Assembly: GCA_963930655.1 (NCBI GenBank)
Contig: OZ005611.1
Span: 20,385,001-20,449,000, forward strand
Source: Myrica gale
Taxonomy: Eukaryota; Streptophyta; Magnoliopsida; Fagales; Myricaceae
Reading direction: 5' to 3'
Length of the DNA: 64,000 nt
The position numbers were made by a program, and so were the translations under genes. The notes beneath the pieces were generated by a model that did not search any database, had not been told where the DNA came from, and saw only the letters and a list, made by a program, of their open reading frames with translations. Positions 33,201-41,916 of the stretch are shown here, in pieces; the first letter of the stretch is position 1, and the number at the start of each line of letters is the position of its first letter.

Positions 33201-34551
33201 GCCTCTGATACCATATTGAAATAGTAAAAGGAACAAAGAGAGTGAAGAATGTTTTGTATATTCAGAGGTATATTTGAACAGTACAATGACCCGTCCTTTT
33301 ATAGGAGGAAGGAGAGAGTTATACAAGGTAAGCTAAATCAACAGAATAATTACAAATCACAATCTTCGTGACATGAGAATATTGTCCTGATTCAGGAAGA
33401 TTATGGAAGATATATTTCTATGATCTTCCGGAATCAATAAGATATGTGCAATATTCTAACACTTTAATTACGTACGTATTATCCAAAAGGATTTATAAGT
33501 TATTTTTGGTTTCTGCATGTGCCTCTTTATATCGTGGCGCAATTATTGGGTTCAGTTCTTGCCAGTGCCACGTTGTGCGCTGTTTTCCTTGTAACAAAGC
33601 ACTCTTTCTTTGGAACTGTACCTGTTGGATCCAATCTCCAATCTCTCGTGCTTGAGATCATCATCTCCTTCCTTTTGATGTTTGTTATTTCGGGCGTTTC
33701 CACAGACAATAGAGCAGTAAGTGTCTCCTAACTCTTGTTGCTTGTGAATCGAGTCTCAGTTCATTACTGTTTCTATATATGTCTTCTAGATTTTCCTAAT
33801 GATTGGGCCTGTACTTTCGATCTGGTGAAGCTTTGAGGCCCTCTTACTTTCTCTGGATTTTTGTAATTTATTTGGGGTTAAGTTTGAAACAGATCCTTCC
33901 CTTCCCCATCTTGCAGATTGGAGAATTGGCAGGAATTGCTGTGGGAGTGAAAATAACCTTAAATGTTTTTGTTGCCGGGTAATTTCCCTAATTTCAGCCA
34001 TATAGTCCCAACCCGAGTCTGGTTATTGTGCTTATCACTATTGTGCCGAGCATGCTGAGCGAGGACTGAGATTAAAAACTTCAAAAGTCAAGGGCCCAGA
34101 TCGCACCACATCAATTAAAATGTTTTGAATGTTTTAAATGATATGTTTAACCACAGTCGTCGGATCTCCAACTTTTAATCTTAGCCGTCACTCAGCATGC
34201 TCAGCACAATAGTGCTTAGCACAGTAACCGAACTCATCCCAACTATAGTTGTAACTCTCAAATTTATGAGAAACTTAGATTTTTCTCTACATCGAGTAGA
34301 AATTTACTAACCTAGCAGGTGTCTCTCATTTATGCTTCAGGCCAGTAAGTGGGGCATCTATGAACCCTGCCCGGAGCATTGGGCCTACCCTTCTGGTGCA
34401 CATCTACAAAGGACTCTGGGTTTATATGGTAGGGCCACTGGTTGGGACCATACTCGGTGGATTGGCCTATAACATGATTAGATTCACTGACAAACCATTC
34501 CGGGAGTTAACCAAGAGTTCATCTTTCCTCAGGAGCTTGCTGAGAAAATAA
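27289..34551 (+). CDS. NIP4-like: NIP-type aquaporin, NIP4-like, intron 2 disrupted
   Basis: Five exons keep frame: 27289-27399, 27626-27847, 33519-33716, 33917-33978, 34341-34551 (267 codons; NIPs are about 270-290). The product is a major intrinsic protein, a six-helix channel for water and small uncharged solutes. First pore motif NPA at 94-96 (HISGAHFNPAVT), second at 206-208 (SGASMNPARS). The predicted aromatic/arginine filter is W74, V194, A203, R209, the W-V-A-R set of NIP subgroup I. The C terminus (IRFTDKPFRELTKSSSFLRS) resembles NIP4 and has possible phospho-serines. Intron 2 is 5671 bp because a 5.3-kb antisense copia element lies in it. Its acceptor reads TTTCTGCAT before GTGCCTCTT: AT where AG is expected. 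Nearby AGs at 33488-33489 and 33498-33499 would shift the frame. The gene may be mis-spliced or dead, or this is a base error. Intron 4 holds a Mutator-like MITE. Confidence 0.85.
28153..28418 (-). repeat. 3' LTR of copia element 1
   Basis: 266 bp. Has an extra 18 bases (second ATCACAATC unit) relative to the other LTR. On the minus strand CCTATAAAAGG is the likely TATA box. Confidence 0.92.
28615..30939 (-). pseudogene. copia integrase-reverse transcriptase-RNase H, broken
   Basis: On the minus strand the integrase part (about 30939-29911) is split over several frames. A frame at 29910-29725 carries [10 protein letters not shown] and ends at a TAG just after YGID. The main frame from 29637 begins [20 protein letters not shown], has the catalytic YVDD (LLYVDDMVITGDD), KDLGSLSYFLGLEV, and RNase H with YSDADWAGDPTDRRSTTGYC and SRSSTEAEYR, ending in a stop after HNDVFH (28615). 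A full-length polyprotein would continue past this point. Confidence 0.88.
30940..32441 (-). pseudogene. copia gag-protease region, broken
   Basis: Minus strand, starts MAFTNDVNVLRPINIVLNGS with the N-terminal copia gag (YNAWAQQM, LWRFVTGD). A stop near 32046 splits it from the second gag part. A further frame change occurs near 31790 ahead of the zinc knuckle CHYCKEVGHWISEC (CCHC nucleic-acid binding) and the protease motif FLDSACCNHMT. The GAG-pre-integrase motif LWHSRLDHASL ends the frame with a stop after DCVSC (30940). Gag would form the virus-like particle; it cannot be made whole here. Confidence 0.85.
32591..32770 (-). repeat. 90-bp tandem repeat in the leader of copia element 1
   Basis: Two copies, 32591-32680 and 32681-32770, starting TGTTTCCCGGCGGTG, GC-rich, between the primer site and gag. 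Parallel in position and composition to the 154-bp repeat of copia element 2. Confidence 0.85.
33214..33461 (-). repeat. 5' LTR of copia element 1
   Basis: 248 bp; its inner terminal dinucleotide is mutated (TA instead of TG on the plus strand). Most differences from the partner LTR are C-to-T or G-to-A, as expected from decay of methylated cytosines. The outer end lies 57 bp from the next NIP exon. Confidence 0.92.
34014..34235. mobile_element. Mutator-like MITE in the last NIP intron
   Basis: A 222-bp foldback flanked by GTCCCAACC (34005-34013) and ATCCCAACT (34236-34244), seven of nine equal. Its ends (TGGTTATTGTGCTTATCACTA and, in reverse, GTTCGGTTACTGTGCTAAGC) match the ends of the element at 14657-15830, so both belong to one family. 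Confidence 0.7.
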
Positions 34552-36912
34552 AGCTCTCTACTAGTTTATCACCATGCTGATCTTTTGTTTTTTTGCTAAG
34601 TGATCACCATGTTTATCACTTGCCTTAATGTTAGCTCTAGAGTACTTACAATCTTGTCATGCTATTATGCTTGTGGCTTAATATTAGGATACATGAGGAA
34701 AAGATAACAAATCAAAATTATTGTTCTATCTCATAGGTGAACTAAAACGCAGAGGTACTAGTTACAAACTTGTGTCCCCTTTATGTCTGTAACACGCAAT
34801 TTTATGCCCATGATACGTAGGTTCTACCTCTATCTACAACAAATTATCATAGAAGATTGCAACCGGTTCATCTAATATGGATTCTCCCTCTCCATCTCTC
34901 CTTTCTTCCCAACTATGCTTACAACAATTTAAAACTTTTCACCAATATTCTAGCTGCACTGGACTACCTAGTCCATTAATTCCTCGTTCGGAAATGCAGA
35001 GAGATTTGTAAATAAGATCTTGTGGATATAAAATCAACTGGCTAACAAGATCCAATTTAAGTCAAGGAGTACTATTGATGCATGTGTGCCGATCGCCTCC
35101 CATTTCCTAAACTATTCACGAGCAAACAATGAACTGATCTGATGACCTACACAAGGCATGGGTCAGTTCTTGAACTAAGATCTCCGCAATTGGGCTATAA
35201 AAACGTAATTTAGACAACCTGAAATATGTTTAGGTTCTTAAACAAACCTCACGGGAAGAGTCTATATATGATTTTTTTTCTAAGTGAGTCTATATATGAT
35301 TTGACTTGTATCATTCATGCAATAGATTGTTAGTAAAAACAGGGGCGCAAATTGAACTCTCAAGTTTTAAGAGATCACCTACCACAAATGCAAAGTGAAC
35401 ATGGGAACATGCATGCAATTGCTTGTTACAAATGACAATCTTTGTCTAATACGATATATATATATAGTCTTATAGAGACCTTCTTAGGATTCTCCTGCAG
35501 AAAATGTGATCCGGGATCCCTGACAATGTTTCTATAGTTAATTCCGAGCTGGGATAATCTTCGTTCTCTCTCCTGATCAGCCTCTCTCTTATGTGTTCAT
35601 CAATTAGGTACAGCCAGGAGAAAGGACTAAAGCCACATGAACCCACATGACTGTACTCTCTCCCAGCTATCACATGGCAGCCAGTGTGACTGTCACATTC
35701 TCAATATGGCCGCTATCAAGACTACGTCGCTTTTATCATCTCCACATTTGCAGTAAGATCTCCCTTAAAATACTCCTAGGCCTCCTTGCTCCGTTGTCAT
35801 TTGCCATTTTCACAGGTAACCTGAATTAAGCTAGCCCACATCCCTTTCGCTTATTCTGCAGAAAATATATTGCACCCCTAGACTTAAGAGTTATGATAGG
35901 GTCGGCCTCTTACCGAATTTTGATAGGATCATTGACTGAAGTATTCGACGCCACATGGTAGAACCTCGTGATTTTGCGACATAGATATCGTTTTTGTGAG
36001 CTTTCAGGAATCAGTATAAATATAAAGATCGATGTCGCCAGCCTAATTGTTTAAGGTTTTAGAAAACTAATCTGAAATATATAGCTAGGAGAAAAGCATA
36101 ACCATGAGAGGACTCCTCACGGTGGCTTGTGAAGGCTAGTGGCATATCCTGCAGACACCTGATCAATCACCACCAAAGCTCTTGCCGGAGTAGTGGGGAG
36201 GCAGCTTGTTGTATCATTCAATCTGGATCTGACTTGAATTATAATGATAAATTTTAAGGGACATCAAAGTTAATAATCATCCTTTTCAAACCCTAACTAT
36301 CAAATTCAATTGAAATTAGACAGTTGAATGGCTTCTATACATATATATATGCATGGTTCATTCATGCACCAAAACTGGGACATGCATATATAAGATATTG
36401 GGAAGGCCCACTTTTCTGAGTTGTTAGGGTATCTTGGCTTCCCAACTCAGTTTAAGCCCCCCCACCTTCAATTTATCGGTATGTACGTAGCACTAAAACA
36501 TTAATTAATGTTTGTGGAGAAATTGAAATTAACCTAATTGACAATTGTATGCCTTCCGTAATTTAAACCGTATGCAATTGATCGGATCATTAGTTGGAGA
36601 GAACAATACAATTAAATGAAAGTCGTAATTAAGCTGTGTTCGGGGAGAGTTATTATTGTCTAACCGGTAGTAAAAAAGAAGAGCGCAACTAAATCATTTA
36701 ACCGCTAACTAAGCAACGAGTTGAAGTGCTAACCGGCCCCATAATTATACTACTATGCCACTCATGTAATGTACATTAACTGTTAAATTATAGCATGCAT
36801 GGGCTTCAGGTAGTTTGGGACCTTTGGGTTGTTATAATCTGTAAATTCGATAGTTTGACGTGTGGGTTGCAAATATTGTGTAATAGTTAGGTCGAAAGTG
36901 TGATTTTTTTAA
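34552..36912. other. NIP 3' flank and intergenic, no gene recognised
   Basis: AT-rich with short frames only. The NIP 3' UTR must begin here; no single poly(A) signal stands out. Confidence 0.45.
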
Positions 36913-37376
36913 AGGCATAAATGCATCCAATAGTCTCTATGGTATAAAAAAATTACAAATTAATCTATAAGGTAAAGAAAGTTATAAATTCGTCCTTGTG
37001 GTAAGGTTTCTGTTGGATACACATTCATTCGTTCATCTTCGTCTCTTTCACTAACGGCAGATACTAGTCATCTCAACCACAAAGTGTTACGTACCCAAGT
37101 AGACCTCGTAGTTCACTAGCATCTGTCGTTAGTAAAAGAGACGGAGATGGAGGAAGGGATGTATTTTTAACGAAAACCTTACCAAAATGATTAATTTGCA
37201 ACTTTCTTTACCTCATAGACTATATGTACCCAAGTAGACCCCGTAGTTCACTAGCATTTGCCATTAGTTAAAGAGACGGAGATGGACGAGAGGGATGTGT
37301 TTTTAATGAAAATCTTACCAAAATGATTAATTTGCAACTTTCTTTACCTTATAGACTAATTTGTAACTTTCTTCAC
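36913..37376. repeat. foldback element with an inner 135-bp duplication
   Basis: The left arm (about 36950-37080) is the inverse of the right arm (about 37115-37215): CTATAAGGTAAAGAAAG against CTTTCTTTACC, and CTCTTTCACTAACGGCAG against its complement. The right arm is duplicated in tandem: GTACCCAAGTAGACC starts at 37091 and again at 37226. Looks like a MITE that gained an extra arm; ends not fixed. Confidence 0.65.
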
Positions 37377-37467
37377 TCCACATGGGTTGCACCTTCTTTT
37401 GTTCTAATATGCTTTATCTCCTGTATAAGCTCCTCATTTTGACACACATAGATTTGTACACGCGTGC

Positions 37468-38052
37468 AGTCAGAGGTGGAACTACGTATGGGCGGTGGGG
37501 GGACAGTCGCCCCCCATCGCCTGAAAAACCTGTTAATTTTTTTTTCAATATGTGTTAAGCCCAGGCCCAGCTGGCCTTATTTTTTTTAAAAAAAATTAGT
37601 AGAGGGTGAAACTACGTTGTTTCAACCTTTGCTTAAAAAAGCAGGTTGAAACACGCGTTTCACATTGGTTTAATTTGACGCCCCCTTCAATTTTTCCCCT
37701 TCTCAGCTTCTCTCCCCGACATCGTTTCCCCTTCTCTCACGCTTTGCAGTCTGCTCCCCACCTCCCGTCGGTCTCCCAATGCCTCCAGTTGACCTAGCTT
37801 TCTCTTACTATGCCTCTCTTCTTCTGGACCGGACCTCCACAGAACGCCAGCTCTCTTTCTCTCCCTCTCTGCCTCTCTGTCCCTTTCTTCTCCTCCACAA
37901 CTCTTTCTCTCTCTCCGTCTCTCTCTCTCTCAACTCAAGTCTCTCTCTACATATCTATTTATTTTTCGATTGTGAAATTGACTCGTCTTATGCAACCTTG
38001 ACTCGTCTTGCCAATTTATTATCCAACTTTCACGATCTGACTTGGCTCATCC
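37468..38052. mobile_element. possible truncated hAT element
   Basis: Begins CAGAGGTGGAACTACG with a GC-rich GGGCGGTGGGGGGACAG run. This resembles CAG(A/G)GGCGGAGCTA-type hAT termini, and the start echoes the 40735 element. A CT-rich tract (37850-37950) follows and no transposase is visible. The right end was not found. Confidence 0.3.
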
Positions 38053-38060
38053 GTCTAGGC

Positions 38061-38405
38061 TAGGGCTGCATACAACCGGACTGGATTTGCGGTCCAATCC
38101 AGTCCTCTTTTTAAAATGCGGTCCGGTCCTCTTGTTTATTAAATGCGGTCCGGACCGGACCACATTTATTAATATAAATAATAAAAATATTTTTTTATAA
38201 TTTTTAATACAAATTATAAACTTAAAACGTTTAATTTTAAACTAAATTAAAACTCTACATTTTTATATGACATTCTCCCTTTGAAATTATCCTAAAAAAA
38301 TTTAAAAAAAATTTGAAAATTTTAAAAAAATTGAAACCAGTTCGGACCGCATTTACTAGTACCGGTCCGGTCCTCTATTTTAGGAGTACCGGTTGTTCAG
38401 CCATA
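38061..38405. mobile_element. non-autonomous hAT element, perfect 8-bp TSD
   Basis: 345 bp between identical 8-mers GTCTAGGC (38053-38060 and 38406-38413). Ends TAGGGCTGCATACAACCGG and CCGGTTGTTCAGCCATA are inverted. Subterminal GGTCCGG and CCGGACC units repeat in both arms and the centre is AT-rich. The terminus TAGGGCTG links it to the large hAT element at 50564. Confidence 0.85.
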
Positions 38406-38958
38406 GTCTAGGCCAACAGAGTTTGACTTGGCTGAAGTCTGCTAGACCAACCTAGTTTTCCTCACACATCCAACTCAACCATCTAAACCCTCAGCGGAGG
38501 AAAATCGCAGTTACAAAATTAAAACCATTACAATACTAAGTAAAAACAAACTAACCCCCGAAAATATCAGACGATACAAAAAGACAAACGACAAAAGAAA
38601 CAACATAAAATTTAACAACGAAGAGATCATAAAAAGAGAAAGCATACATACGAAGATCTAACCTTTGAAATATACCACCTTAATGGTCAGATCAATATTA
38701 ACTTAATTACTAAGAGTGGTTATAAGCTGAGAACATAATGCAAATAAAGTGATAGCTAGTTTAGGATGATAACTCTAATATTGTTGCCTTTATGTTTTAG
38801 TATAATTATTATATAGAGCCTATTAAATCTGGTTAGTAAAAGATATTACTTATTGATACTAGAAGGAGAGTTACAAGCTAGCTAGCCGCTAGGCACCCAA
38901 CATTTTCGAGTTCGATATTATTCTATTATATAACACTATTGAAATAAATTAGTAGTCC

Positions 38959-39141
38959 GAGCATGTTCGGTTAAGAAGTACACTCAGAATTTTTTTGAAT
39001 CTTTACAATACAAAAAATTCGAAAACCATCATCATTTTTAACACAACATAAAAATAACTACAACACGCATACCAATAAAATTAACATCATTTAAAAATTT
39101 TCAAAACACAAAAAATTCTTAAAAAACACCTGAACAACCTC
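38959..39141. mobile_element. Tourist-like MITE, third copy
   Basis: 183 bp, ends GAGCATGTTCGG and CCTGAACAACCTC, with the family core ACAACACGCATACCAATAAA. The right flank is TAA but the left is TCC, so one target copy has changed. More diverged ends than the copies at 8694 and 14353. Confidence 0.65.
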
Positions 39142-39204
39142 TAAACTTTTCCTCTTCCAGAAGTTAAAAACCCAAGAGTATAATAATAATAAAGAACTAG
39201 ACTT

Positions 39205-39425
39205 TGGGTATGTTTGGGACCCAATAATTTGGGCCCAAAATTTTAAGTTTAATAATAAAAAATTTATCACATAATTTTTTATTATTATAATACTTATTAA
39301 AAATCTTCTCTCTTCACTTTTTCACCAACTCCCATAACATATCTTTATTTTATAATATTTTCCAAACCCCAATACCCAAAATTTTCGCCCTCAATTATCT
39401 CTCACAAACAAAAATTTTGGTAACT
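39205..39425. mobile_element. MITE-like AT-rich element
   Basis: Starts TGGGTATGTTTGGGACCC and carries an inner block (CTCTTCACTTTTTCACCAAC) also found in the MITE at 59252. CCCAAAATTTT blocks occur inverted at both sides. Ends and target duplication are uncertain. Confidence 0.4.
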
Positions 39426-39815
39426 TTCTATAATTGTATTATTATTATTGGCAATTGACCCTTTAGATTATGTCACTTTGCGTATTTTCCATCCGTCTCA
39501 AATTTTAACCAAGAGGCAATTGAAAGAACGTACTGGTTTTGGAAATTTACTGTTAAGAATGAGAATTTGACAGCACATTATAAACACGATGTCAGTGTAC
39601 AGTGATGAAATGTAAGTTTTTTTTGAGAACAAATAAAAATAAATTATCAAATAGTAGGTTGTATGAAGCTAGCCTTGTGTTGCTAGCTGTATTGGTTTGC
39701 TAGCTTGACAGGTTCAAGTTAAATCCCGCACTACTCCTTCCAAGATTTAAATGATATATATGTGTGGGTAAAAGTCTTTCCAAGATTTTAAGCAGAGCAC
39801 CACCTACTGGTGCAC

Positions 39816-39862
<47 letters not shown>

Positions 39863-40734
39863 AGAAAAGTACACTTTGTATCCCAAATATAAAGGGTATT
39901 GCATTTTGCAGCCTATCTTTCAATTTCGTGATATTGAACTCCTCATGTTTCGATATTTAGCTATTTGCACCATTTCGTTAAATTAACTATTAAAGCTAAT
40001 GAAAAAAAGAAGAAGACATTTTTACCTTCAATTAGCCAAAACGCCTTCTTCTCTAATTTTTGGTTAGACTCTCTGTGGTCCCAAGTGCTCGGTTCAAAGT
40101 TGGGACAGGATCCGAACTCGGTTTTGACACAGCCGTGGCCGGCCCGGGACCCATCTCTATGCTTGGCAGAGTGAGACACGCAGGGCCCATGCACGTGCAC
40201 GCACACGATCGAAGTTTGTCCCAATACGACTGCTTGTCCAGAGATCAAAACGACCATGATTAAAATACCATGGATCCGAATCGAATGGTGGTATATATGA
40301 TTGACCCTATGATTCATCCAAAAGTTTCGGGGCCCCACTTAGGTCAAATTTAATATAGGAGGGACAATTCCACGAGTCCCTCCCCATGATCACTACAACG
40401 AACTCCTTTTATTTTAGGCCCTTGAAACGATGAGTTTTTGGATTGGTCGGAGTTGTTTATTTATTAAAATTTTGGAAAATATTTTTAAAATTTTGAAAAT
40501 TTTTTAAATGTTGAAGTTTATTAGAGTTTGTAAAAAATTTAAAATATATGTGTAAAAATTAAAAAATTTTGAAATATATTTGATTGGTTGGAATTTTTGA
40601 GACTCTAAATTTTTGAGCAAACAAACATGCCCTAATATAATGTTTGTTTCGCAAGTAAATATTGTTGGATAAACTTTAAAATATACTCTTTGTTTCATGT
40701 AAAAAACTCCGGAATATGATTTCTCTACTGTCCG
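39426..40734. other. intergenic, no gene recognised
   Basis: AT-rich apart from the (TA)n at 39817-39860. A mildly GC-rich part at 40060-40340 contains short frames on both strands without recognisable content. Confidence 0.45.
39817..39860 (+). repeat. (TA)n microsatellite
   Basis: About 21 uninterrupted TA units following TGGTGCACTAT; likely length-variable. Confidence 0.9.
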
Positions 40735-40924
40735 CTGGGACGAATCTAGGGAGGCCGTGGCCCTCCAAAGATTTTGAAATTTTTTTTTAACATTTTTTAA
40801 GTTATATTCGAATTTTTTTTTTTGAATTTTGCTTATAATTGTATTCCGACCCCCCTGAAAATTTTTTTTTTGCTTACAATTGTATTCCGGCCCCCCTCGA
40901 AAAAAATTTCTAGCTTCGTCCCTG
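40735..40924. mobile_element. hAT-type MITE, perfect 8-bp TSD
   Basis: 190 bp between ACTGTCCG (40727-40734) and ACTGTCCG (40925-40932). Inverted ends CTGGGACGAATCTAG and CTAGCTTCGTCCCTG; inside, inverted GGCC-rich and T-rich blocks, with one internal duplication of TTGCTTATAATTGTATTCCG. Confidence 0.8.
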
Positions 40925-40932
40925 ACTGTCCG

Positions 40933-41916
40933 ATATTTGGAAAATAAACAAACCTCTAAATCTCAAACTTAGATAATTCGGTCAATCTTATTGTCAACAA
41001 GGGAGAAAGAAATATTATTAGGTTAGATAGAAAAAAAAAAGAAAAAGAAAAAAGTCAGCTACGTGAAGCAGATGCATGTCAGGCACATCAGATGGACCCA
41101 TCAGCATGTGTCTCGTAATTTTCTTCATCTTGCAACATTCCATCAGATGGACCCACGTGAATGCCTGAACCCGCACCCACCCTCGTAAATGGTAACGGTT
41201 ACAGCAAACCATCTCTCACACCGCAACGACTTCTCCTCCCCCATCTTAGCTGGAAACTTCTACAGTGCATGAAACAAACACGTGCCTCTTCTTAACCGCC
41301 GTCAGTTTCAATTGGCTCCTCCGTTACACCCATAAATGATCGTCTCGTCCAAGTGAGCCGTGACGGAGGAACAAAAAGCGTCCGTTTAGCGGATTGGAGA
41401 GCAGAAGAGGACAAAAAAAAAGGGACAAGTAGCACATGATTGACCGATTTGACAAAGCTTTTTAAGCAACTACCCTTTGGGTTCATTTTTAGATGTAGAT
41501 TTAGAGCAATGCGGGTGTAAACTGTAAAGCAAAGTGCACTGAGACTGAGATAAAAGCCATTAACAACAACATCAAGAAGAAGAAGAAGAGGAACAACAGC
41601 TCAAAGGCTTTCGAAAAGAGCAAAAACACTGTTCTGTTGTTTCTGTGCTTTCACTCGAAAACACGCTTGCTTAAGATTCCTTTCTGGATTCTTTCAGTCT
41701 TAAGCTTTCCCCCTCCATTATTTAGAGCGGACGGTTTTATTCCTGGATTTGAGATATTACTTTTCCTTGGAAATGCGTGTTTAAGGTACTCTGTGAAACT
41801 CTTTCTCTCTCCCTCGTTTTTTCGCAGTGTTATTTGTTGTATAGCGACGAGTCGACGACTTGTTAATTTGATTACCGGTGGTTAGGGAGGGTTCGGTGAT
41901 TCATTTTTGGCTGATA
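40933..41916 (+). other. upstream region and 5' leader of the TPX2-family gene
   Basis: Promoter and leader of the gene starting at 41917. The leader probably includes the purine-rich stretch near 41560-41620 (AAGAAGAAGAAGAAGAGGAAC) and several short upstream open frames. I see no clear TATA box. Confidence 0.4.

Larger units (their letters stand above)
28153..33461 (-). mobile_element. Ty1/copia LTR retrotransposon inside NIP intron 2
   Basis: LTRs at 28153-28418 and 33214-33461, flanked by CTTTG (28148-28152) and CTTTA (33462-33466), four of five bases equal. Orientation is minus: the primer site TGGTATCAGAGG adjoins the right LTR and the purine tract (complement of CCACCCCTCAAAC) adjoins the left. 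About 13 point differences in 248 aligned bases plus an 18-bp length difference, so about 95% identity. It is clearly older than the copia element at 18454. Gag, zinc knuckle, protease, integrase, reverse transcriptase and RNase H are all present but broken by stops and frameshifts. It is antisense to NIP. Confidence 0.95.

Noticed and set aside
33519..33731. Separate short aquaporin gene starting at 33519
   Set aside because: It starts with GTG and is simply NIP exon 3 read past its donor site at 33717.
39690..39760. tRNA- or SINE-like B box (AGGTTCAAGTTAAATCC)
   Set aside because: No matching A box, no cloverleaf and no target duplication could be found.
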